From Hyphomicrobiaceae bacterium (lineage in GTDB: Bacteria > Pseudomonadota > Alphaproteobacteria > Rhizobiales > Hyphomicrobiaceae), in assembly GCA_017353825.1 (NCBI GenBank), contig JAFMSC010000103.1, positions 1 to 10,774 of the forward strand: DNA of 10,774 bases, written 5' to 3'. The notes beneath the pieces are model-generated. The model saw only the letters and a program-made list of their open reading frames with translations. It made no database searches and was not told where the DNA came from. Positions 5,726 to 10,774 of this stretch are shown piece by piece (position 1 is the stretch's first letter; each line of letters begins with the position of its first letter). The translations under genes were made by a program, and so were the position numbers.

Positions 5726-7060
5726 ATGTTGAAGTCGATTGTGAACACAGCTTGGCCCAAACGCCTGCTGACGATGTTGACTTGTGCCGTGGGCTTTGCG
5801 GCGTTCCTGCGCTCCGACGATGTGGTCGCCCAGACCTGCGGCACCGAGCACACCATTAAGGAAGGTGAGACGCTCGCGCAGATCGCGGCCCGAATCTACG
5901 GCAACCCGACCCAGTGGACGATGATCTTCTACGCCAACCAGGACCGCCTCGGCGGCAACATCTCAATGCTGGTGCCAGGGCTGTCGCTGCGGCTGCCGTG
6001 CCTCGGCGGAACGCAGACTACGCCTGCGCCTGCGCCTGCGGCCGCGGTAGCGCCGGCGCCGAGTGCCGATCCAGCCGTAGCGGTGGCGCCCCCAGGGTCC
6101 GAACCGCAGTTCGTCATCTCCTCGCTCCTGCACCGAGTGGAATTCCTGACCGCCGACGGCTTTGCCCCCTACACGGGTCGGTCGCTGGAAGGTGGCGGCA
6201 TGCTCACCCAGATCATCAGCTCGGCCATGCAGCTCGTTAAGGATGAGTCCAAGGGCCGCTTCGATTACGGGATCTCCTGGGTCAACGACTGGGCCGCCCA
6301 CTTGAACCCGCTGCTGTTGACGCGTGCGTTCGATGTCGGCTTCCCCTGGGCGCGGCCTGACTGCGAAGGCGCGGCCACCCTCGACCAGAGTTCGCAGTTC
6401 CGCTGCCAACGCTTCTTCTTCTCCGACCCGCTCTACGAGGTGCTCACAGGCCTGTTCGTGCGCAACAACTCGAAGGTGAAGTCGCTGCGGCGGGAGGAGA
6501 TCTCCGGCATGACGCTATGCCGACCAGCCGGCTATCCGGTCCACGAGCTCGACCAGGACGGCCGCAACTGGGTGAAGGACAGAATCGTCACTCTGATACG
6601 CCCGCCCTCGGTGGATGAGTGCTTCCGGCTGCTCGACACCGGCGCCGTCGATGGCGTGGTGGAGGCCGAGCTGGCGGGGCGCGCGAGCATCACATCGCTG
6701 GGGCTTACCGGCAAGGTCCGCATGCTCGACCAGCCGGTGGCGCTCACCACCTACCACGCGCTGGTGTCCAAATCGCACCCGCACGCGCGTACGATCCTCT
6801 ACTATATCAACAGCGCACTGGAAAAGCTGCGCGAAAGGGGCGAGTACGACCGCATAATCGAGCGCCATCTCGGACGCTTCTGGGAAGCACAGGTCACGCC
6901 CAACGCCACCCTCGGCAACACGCCGGCGAGCAGCGACAAGAGTGTGACCCCCAGCACGCCGCCCGAGACCGAGGCACCTTCGGCACTCGCCAGCGGCAAC
7001 GACCCGAAGGCCAAGACTGACTCGGCCAGCAAGATTGACTCGGCCAAGAAGTCGCCCTGA
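5726..7060 (+). CDS. Exported LysM protein with periplasmic solute-binding (SBP family 3-like) domain
   Basis: The 444-residue product begins with a basic n-region and hydrophobic core and is probably cleaved after VVA (33-35), so it acts in the periplasm. A LysM domain follows (about 42-92), with HTIKEGETLAQIAARIYG and a Leu/Pro-rich end, flanked by Cys38 and Cys92, which could form a disulfide. An Ala/Pro linker (98-127) leads to a family 3 solute-binding fold (133-389). There GFAPYTG, FDYGISW, FDVGFPW, FFFSDPLYEV and GAVDGVVEAE match the usual succession of ligand-binding segments, and the N-terminal strand is LLHRVEFLTAD. A disordered Ser/Thr/Pro/Lys tail ends the protein. No permease or ATPase gene is nearby, so it looks like a cell-wall-bound sensor or scaffold rather than a transporter part. 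ATG 5726 has a G-run nine bases upstream; ATG 5717 adds three residues but abuts that run. Confidence 0.88.
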   Translation: MLKSIVNTAWPKRLLTMLTCAVGFAAFLRSDDVVAQTCGTEHTIKEGETLAQIAARIYGNPTQWTMIFYANQDRLGGNISMLVPGLSLRLPCLGGTQTTPAPAPAAAVAPAPSADPAVAVAPPGSEPQFVISSLLHRVEFLTADGFAPYTGRSLEGGGMLTQIISSAMQLVKDESKGRFDYGISWVNDWAAHLNPLLLTRAFDVGFPWARPDCEGAATLDQSSQFRCQRFFFSDPLYEVLTGLFVRNNSKVKSLRREEISGMTLCRPAGYPVHELDQDGRNWVKDRIVTLIRPPSVDECFRLLDTGAVDGVVEAELAGRASITSLGLTGKVRMLDQPVALTTYHALVSKSHPHARTILYYINSALEKLRERGEYDRIIERHLGRFWEAQVTPNATLGNTPASSDKSVTPSTPPETEAPSALASGNDPKAKTDSASKIDSAKKSP

Positions 7061-7136
7061 GCCTTGAGGGCATGTGAGAGGGGATGTCAGGAATCCAGGC
7101 GGCCCGCCGGGGTCGAGGGCCAATCGATCTCAGCTG

Positions 7137-7178
7137 GTCAGGCCCGAGTTTGTCAGGCCCGAGTTTGTCAGGCCCGAG
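7137..7178. repeat. 15-base tandem repeat, 2.8 copies
   Basis: GTCAGGCCCGAGTTT is repeated at 7137-7151, 7152-7166 and, missing the last three bases, 7167-7178. The copies are identical. They lie between the stops of the convergent LysM and SEL1-like genes, in a 142-base gap with no obvious T-tailed terminator. A recent slippage expansion is likely. Confidence 0.9.
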
Positions 7179-7202
7179 CGGAACCTCGCCTATCCTCCTC
7201 GC

Positions 7203-7820
7203 TCATTGCCGCATCGTGCCGATAATGCGCTCCAGCGACACGCTGTCGGCCACCAGACCGTCGCGCACCGCGGCGGCGTACCAGGCCCGGTACCAGCGCT
7301 CGGCCTCCTTAACGTTGGCGGATGCATCGGCTCCCGGCAGGGCCGTCAGCACATTGGGGTCGTACGCCCGCGCCAGATCCCAGGCGGCATCGGGGGAGCC
7401 CTGGTCGGCCAGGGCGAGCAGTTTCTCCCGCGCGGCCCGCACCTGCCCTTTGGCCATCAGCCCGCGTGCGTCCACCAGAGCGGCGTTGACCTCGCGCTCC
7501 TTCACCGGGTCAAGTCGCGGCAGCATGGCCGCCGGCAGCTTCGGCTCAGGGGCCGCCGCCGTCACCCTGGCGACGCCGGCGGGCTTGGGGTTCGATGCCG
7601 TATCGGTGCGCGCGTTGAAGCCCACAACCAGCGCCATGCCAAGGATGCCCGTCGCCGTCACCACGATCATCGCGGCGCCCACCGCCACGGCCCGGCCGTG
7701 CTGACCAACCCCCCCACGCTCCGTCTCGGCGGACTCGTCCTCGGTTTCAATGCGCTGCAGGCCTTGGAGGACCGCCTTGACCTCGCTCAGCTTGGGATCT
7801 TTTCTGCGCAAACGACCCAT
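7203..7820 (-). CDS. Single-pass membrane protein with SEL1/TPR-like domain
   Basis: This 205-residue protein has a basic N-terminal region (MGRLRRKDPK) and an acidic stretch (25-34). One hydrophobic segment follows at about 44-68 (AVAVGAAMIVVTATGILGMALVVGF), then an Ala/Pro linker and a helical domain (105-200). Charge placement suggests N-terminus in the cytoplasm and the helical domain in the periplasm. Within it, GLMAKGQVRAAREKLLALADQGSPDAAWDLARAY (120-153) and AERWYRAWYAAAVRDG (173-188) have the A/G/Y spacing of SEL1-type TPR repeats, which bind proteins. It is transcribed against its neighbours and converges with the LysM gene, so it needs its own promoter. It could be a membrane docking partner for the neighbouring GTPase or LysM protein, but this rests on position alone. 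The start is the ATG at 7820, with a poor ribosome binding site. Confidence 0.8.
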   Translation of the reverse strand: MGRLRRKDPKLSEVKAVLQGLQRIETEDESAETERGGVGQHGRAVAVGAAMIVVTATGILGMALVVGFNARTDTASNPKPAGVARVTAAAPEPKLPAAMLPRLDPVKEREVNAALVDARGLMAKGQVRAAREKLLALADQGSPDAAWDLARAYDPNVLTALPGADASANVKEAERWYRAWYAAAVRDGLVADSVSLERIIGTMRQ

Positions 7821-7907
7821 GTCCGCTAACCAAGCGCCGCCGCATGCCGAACGTGCTCACCCAAAATCTGGTCGGGAAGGTGGCCGCAGGCCCGTTGCAG
7901 AGGATGA

Positions 7908-7935
7908 CAGATAGATTTCCTCGGATGAGTGACAA
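7908..7935 (-). promoter_or_regulatory. Candidate promoter of the SEL1-like gene
   Basis: On the minus strand TTGTCA (complement of 7930-7935, five of six matches to the -35 consensus) is followed after 16 bases by TATCTG (complement of 7908-7913, three of six). The leader to the ATG at 7820 would be about 80 bases. The -10 box is weak. Confidence 0.3.
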
Positions 7936-8033
7936 GCCGTCCTCACTTCTGCCGCACTCTGCCCTATACCGGCTTGCACCCGTTGTCCGCCCGTCGTGCA
8001 CACTCCTCCATGACAACAGCTTTAGGGTGTATC

Positions 8034-8087
8034 GGCCCCTTTCCGGCCCCTGGCCGATCCGCTAGCCGATCCGCTGGCCGATCCGTT
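8034..8087. repeat. Nested short tandem repeats with GATC in each unit
   Basis: GGCCCCT occurs at 8034-8040 and 8045-8051. Three 12-base units follow without a gap: GGCCGATCCGCT (8052-8063), AGCCGATCCGCT (8064-8075) and GGCCGATCCGTT (8076-8087). Units 2 and 3 differ from unit 1 by a single base each. Position upstream of the large GTPase gene makes an operator or spacing element possible. Confidence 0.85.
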
Positions 8088-8272
8088 CGCAGGCTATGCC
8101 GAAGCGTCCGCCGGCCCGTCGATTGTCGCTGCAGACGCCGCGCGAATAGTGCACAATAGCCCGGGCAAAGCTGGCCGACAGGATGCTGTCACTGGGTTGA
8201 AAGAACCATCCGCTCTCACGACCGCGGCCTCATCAGACCGATCGCGGCGGGGGAGTCCTGCAGGGGGAGGCC

Positions 8273-10474
8273 GTGTCAAATCCATCACAGGACAATCGCG
8301 CTGGGAATCCGGCGCCGGAAGCGGGCGCAAATTCCGGCGCGCGGCTATTTGCGACGCGCCAGATCGGCGCCGAACTGGAAACGATGCGCCGCGAGCTGGT
8401 GGCCTGCGGACGCGAATTGCAGGCGGCCAGACCGTTCCGCGGCGGTTCCTTCGTCGACGACATGCTGCGGTTGCTTGCCAAACTGACCTGCCGGATCGCC
8501 GTCATCGGCCAGGTCAAGGCGGGCAAGAGCACCTTCATCAACGGCCTGGTGCGCAGCCCGGGCCTGCTGCCGACCGATGTCAACCCTTGGACGACGGCCG
8601 TCACGCACCTGCACTTCGCGCGTGCGGACGCCCCGGCGAACATTGCCGCCGAGTTTACGTTCTTCGATTCGAACGAGTGGGAACGACTGGCGCGCGGCGG
8701 CGGCCACATCCGCGAGCTCACTGAGCGCCTGGTGCCGGGCTTCGAGCCGGAATTGTTGCAGAAGCACGTCGATGCCATGCGACGCCGCTCCGAGGAGCGC
8801 CTCGGCAACACGCTGCGCACCCTGCTCGGCAAGAAGCACTCGTTCCCCTCGATCACCAAGGAGGTCTTGGAGCGCTACGTGTGCTCCGGCCTGCCCAGCT
8901 CAGGCACCGAGCACAAGGGGATTTACTCCGACGTCGTCAAGTCCGCTGATCTCTACTTCACCAGCAACGACTTCGGCTTCCCCACCACCATCATCGATAC
9001 GCCCGGCACCAACGACCCGTTCCTCGTGCGCGACGAGATCACCCGGCGCGCGCTCGAAAGCGCCGACATCTACATCGTGGTGCTCACCGCGCGCCAAGCG
9101 CTGTCGTCGGCCGACGTGGCGCTTCTGCGCATCCTCCGTGGGCTGCACAAGGAGCGCATCGCCGTCTTCATCAACCGCATCGACGAGCTGGGCGACTTTG
9201 TGCAAGACGTGCCGGCCATCATGAAGCATGTGCAGAGCGGGCTGCGCCGCGAGTTTCCCACCTCCGAGATCCCCGTGGTGGTTGGCAGCGCACTGTGGGC
9301 CGAGATCGCGATCCGCGGCGGCGGCCCCGACGCCGACCGCGCGCTCACCCCTAAGCTCGAAGCCTACGCCCGGCTCCTGGACGAAGCCTCCGTGGCCCCA
9401 TCCTCGCCTCAGGAGCGCATCGAGATCCTATTCAAGTGCTCGGGCCTGTCGCCCTTGTGCGAGGTGCTCGCCCGGCTGACGCTTGACAGTCACACCGGAC
9501 GGGTGCTCACCCAGATTTCGCGCTCGTTCTCCGAGCTCGCTCGCGTCGGCCAGAACGCGGCCAGCCACGAGGTTGAGGTGCTGGAGACGGAGGGGAAGGC
9601 TGGCGTCCCCCTGGCCAACCAGGGCGAGATGGAGCTGCGCGCCGTCGACGCCGAGGTTAAGGAGAACGAGCGCCTCACCATCACGCTGCAGAGCCTCATA
9701 ACCGACCTGCAGATCCGCACAGACCAGCTGATCGACGACCAGTGCAACAAGATGGTCGAGATTCTGCGCGATGTGGTTCAGGGCTTCTCGGAGGTCGAGT
9801 GCGAGAACCTGCGCAACGCCGTCGTCGAGGGCCACCGCGGTCGGGTGTGGCGCAGCGATTCCACCCTCTTGCGCCAGAGCCTGGAGGAGGAGTTCATCAA
9901 GTCCTACCGCGAGGCCGAGCAGGAGATCGCCAAACTCGAATCGCACGTCTTCCCGAAGCTCAAGCAGCTGCTCGGCCGCTATCGCCCTGATTGGCGAGCG
10001 ATCGACAACTCGGGTTCCGCCACAGGCTCCGACGAGTTGCCCCTGCTCAGCCCCTTGAGCAAGGTGGTGGCGCTTGACCTCGGCGAGCCGTGGTGGAAGC
10101 ACTGGTGGACGCGCAACCGGAACGCCGAGAGCCAGATCGTAGAGCTCGACGGCATCATTCGACGCGAGTTCTACCCCATCGTTGACGAGCTGGCGGAATC
10201 GGCGCGTTCCAACCTCAAGGTGCGCCAAACCACCACCCTGCAGGAGGCCAACATGGTCTTCATGGGGCTGGTGGAGCTCTTGAAGGAGCAGAGCCGCGCC
10301 CGGCTGGAACGCACGCGGGCGCTCATCACGAGCGGGGCCGCCTCCTCAAGCCCGGAGATGCAGCGCACCCGCGACGCGCGCACCGCCGAATTGAAAAACC
10401 AAATCAATAAGATGGAGGTCCTGGTGCGCCGCCTCGAGAGCATCGAGCAGGCCTGGGCGGAGAAGATCGGCTGA
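8273..10474 (+). CDS. Dynamin-like GTPase, full-length form
   Basis: The 733-residue protein is a large bacterial dynamin-like GTPase. Its G domain shows P-loop GQVKAGKST (79-87), switch I around NPWTTAVTHL (104-113), DTPGTND (242-248) and NRID (301-304, the N/TKxD motif). An insert of about 100 residues separates switch I from DxxG. From about 380 onward it is almost wholly helical with long heptad-like stretches (410-500, 530-570, 620-730), the expected bundle-signalling and stalk regions. At 605-613 the tip-like segment EPWWKHWWTR is strongly aromatic and basic and may be the membrane-inserting paddle. Such proteins bind and remodel membranes through GTP-driven assembly and often act in pairs, here probably with the 346-residue GTPase. 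There is no signal peptide or transmembrane helix. The GTG start has a GGAGG only two bases away, so ATG 8384 (residue 38) cannot be excluded; both keep the P-loop. Confidence 0.9.
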   Translation: MSNPSQDNRAGNPAPEAGANSGARLFATRQIGAELETMRRELVACGRELQAARPFRGGSFVDDMLRLLAKLTCRIAVIGQVKAGKSTFINGLVRSPGLLPTDVNPWTTAVTHLHFARADAPANIAAEFTFFDSNEWERLARGGGHIRELTERLVPGFEPELLQKHVDAMRRRSEERLGNTLRTLLGKKHSFPSITKEVLERYVCSGLPSSGTEHKGIYSDVVKSADLYFTSNDFGFPTTIIDTPGTNDPFLVRDEITRRALESADIYIVVLTARQALSSADVALLRILRGLHKERIAVFINRIDELGDFVQDVPAIMKHVQSGLRREFPTSEIPVVVGSALWAEIAIRGGGPDADRALTPKLEAYARLLDEASVAPSSPQERIEILFKCSGLSPLCEVLARLTLDSHTGRVLTQISRSFSELARVGQNAASHEVEVLETEGKAGVPLANQGEMELRAVDAEVKENERLTITLQSLITDLQIRTDQLIDDQCNKMVEILRDVVQGFSEVECENLRNAVVEGHRGRVWRSDSTLLRQSLEEEFIKSYREAEQEIAKLESHVFPKLKQLLGRYRPDWRAIDNSGSATGSDELPLLSPLSKVVALDLGEPWWKHWWTRNRNAESQIVELDGIIRREFYPIVDELAESARSNLKVRQTTTLQEANMVFMGLVELLKEQSRARLERTRALITSGAASSSPEMQRTRDARTAELKNQINKMEVLVRRLESIEQAWAEKIG

Positions 10475-10623
10475 CGCGGTGGCCTCGCCTGCGTCGCGGT
10501 CGGGCTTCGGCAATCGGTAGGCGGGCGCCTCGAGCCCACAAGGGTGAGCGGGAATGGAGAAAGGCACAACCTCCAAGCCTGAATGTCGACTCCCTATCAA
10601 ACGTGACTTCGAGCACGGCACAC
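10475..10623. other. Short gap after the dynamin-like gene
   Basis: This 149-base gap shows no T-tailed hairpin, so read-through from the GTPase gene into the next gene is possible. A 25-codon frame from ATG 10554 to TAA 10631 overlaps the next start in another frame, but nothing shows it is translated. Confidence 0.4.
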
Positions 10624-10774
10624 ATGGCTAAGACCAACCCACCCAACGCCCGCCGCAGCACGGGGCATGCCCGGGCCTCGGGCGACAAGCCGGGAGCGAG
10701 CAAGAGCCGAGCTGCCCGGCCCGCCGGCCGCTCTGCGGCAAGCCTGAGGCTCGCCGAGCTGAAGCGCCGCGTGC
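10624..10774 (+). CDS. Start of an unidentified gene with a basic disordered N-terminus (partial)
   Basis: An ATG at 10624 opens a frame with no stop to the window edge (50 codons). The sequence begins MAKTNPPNARRSTGHARA and is rich in Arg, Ala, Ser, Gly and Lys. It turns into a more regular, helix-like LRLAELKRRV at the very end, as if a folded domain or coiled coil begins there. It carries third-position G/C bias like its neighbours. No convincing ribosome binding site precedes the ATG. It follows the large dynamin-like gene on the same strand by 149 bases, so it may belong to the same transcript. No family can be named from this piece. Confidence 0.55.
   Translation, partial: MAKTNPPNARRSTGHARASGDKPGASKSRAARPAGRSAASLRLAELKRRV

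Larger units (their letters stand above)
7821..8272. other. 452-base divergent intergenic region
   Basis: This gap separates the minus-strand SEL1-like gene and the plus-strand dynamin-like gene and must hold both promoters. Besides the candidate minus promoter and the tandem repeats near 8034-8087, I see no gene: open frames crossing it give low-complexity Ser/Arg/Pro-rich translations. A possible plus-strand promoter is TTGTCG near 8123, followed by an AT-richer AATAGTGCACAATAG stretch, but the boxes are poor. Confidence 0.5.

Noticed and set aside
5398..5859. 153-codon frame between the first GTPase and the LysM gene
   Set aside because: It has no motif and no ribosome binding site, and overlaps the signal peptide region of the LysM gene out of frame.
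7137..7178. CRISPR-like array
   Set aside because: The 15-base units are directly adjacent with no spacers and no cas genes are nearby.
9428..10228. 266-codon minus-strand frame opposite the large dynamin-like gene
   Set aside because: Leucine-rich shadow of the helical stalk read backwards; no start signals or family motifs.
10554..10631. 25-codon upstream open frame overlapping the last gene's start
   Set aside because: Very short, with no recognisable ribosome binding site at proper distance and no sign of a leader-peptide function.

Overview
This is a GC-rich window with short intergenic gaps. The gene families and the strongly GC-biased third codon positions suggest an alphaproteobacterium, possibly of the Hyphomicrobiales; this is inferred from composition and gene content, not from any phylogenetic marker. 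No rRNA, tRNA, CRISPR array, insertion sequence or integrase was seen.

Left block (1-3092, plus strand): a compact lipid-linked sugar cluster. It holds the possible tail of an upstream gene, a GtrB/ArnC/DPM1-type polyprenyl-phosphate glycosyltransferase (74-1147), the wreck of a DUF218/YdcF-type gene broken by several frameshifts (1162-1751), a ChbG/YdjC/HpnK-family carbohydrate deacetylase (1765-2643), and a GtrA-family membrane protein whose start overlaps the deacetylase stop as ATGA (2640-3092). The set suggests that a sugar is loaded on a polyprenyl carrier, deacetylated and flipped, as for amino-sugar decoration of lipid A in Francisella (FlmF2/NaxD).

Middle (3132-4113, minus strand): a 140-residue protein of unknown function and a 48-residue exported lysine-rich peptide. 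The peptide gene is followed by a clear Rho-independent terminator.

Right block (4341-10774): two different dynamin-like GTPases (4341-5381 and 8273-10474, both plus) bracket an exported LysM plus solute-binding-fold protein (5726-7060, plus) and a single-pass membrane protein with a SEL1/TPR-like outer domain (7203-7820, minus). A further gene with a basic, low-complexity N-terminus starts at 10624 and runs off the window. Paired bacterial dynamin-like proteins usually work together on membranes. Their proximity to a peptidoglycan-binding sensor-like protein and a membrane-anchored adaptor suggests an envelope or membrane-maintenance module; this block is the best candidate here for an undescribed system. 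The genes are not one simple operon, because one is antisense and the gaps of 340-450 bases carry tandem repeats and hairpins.
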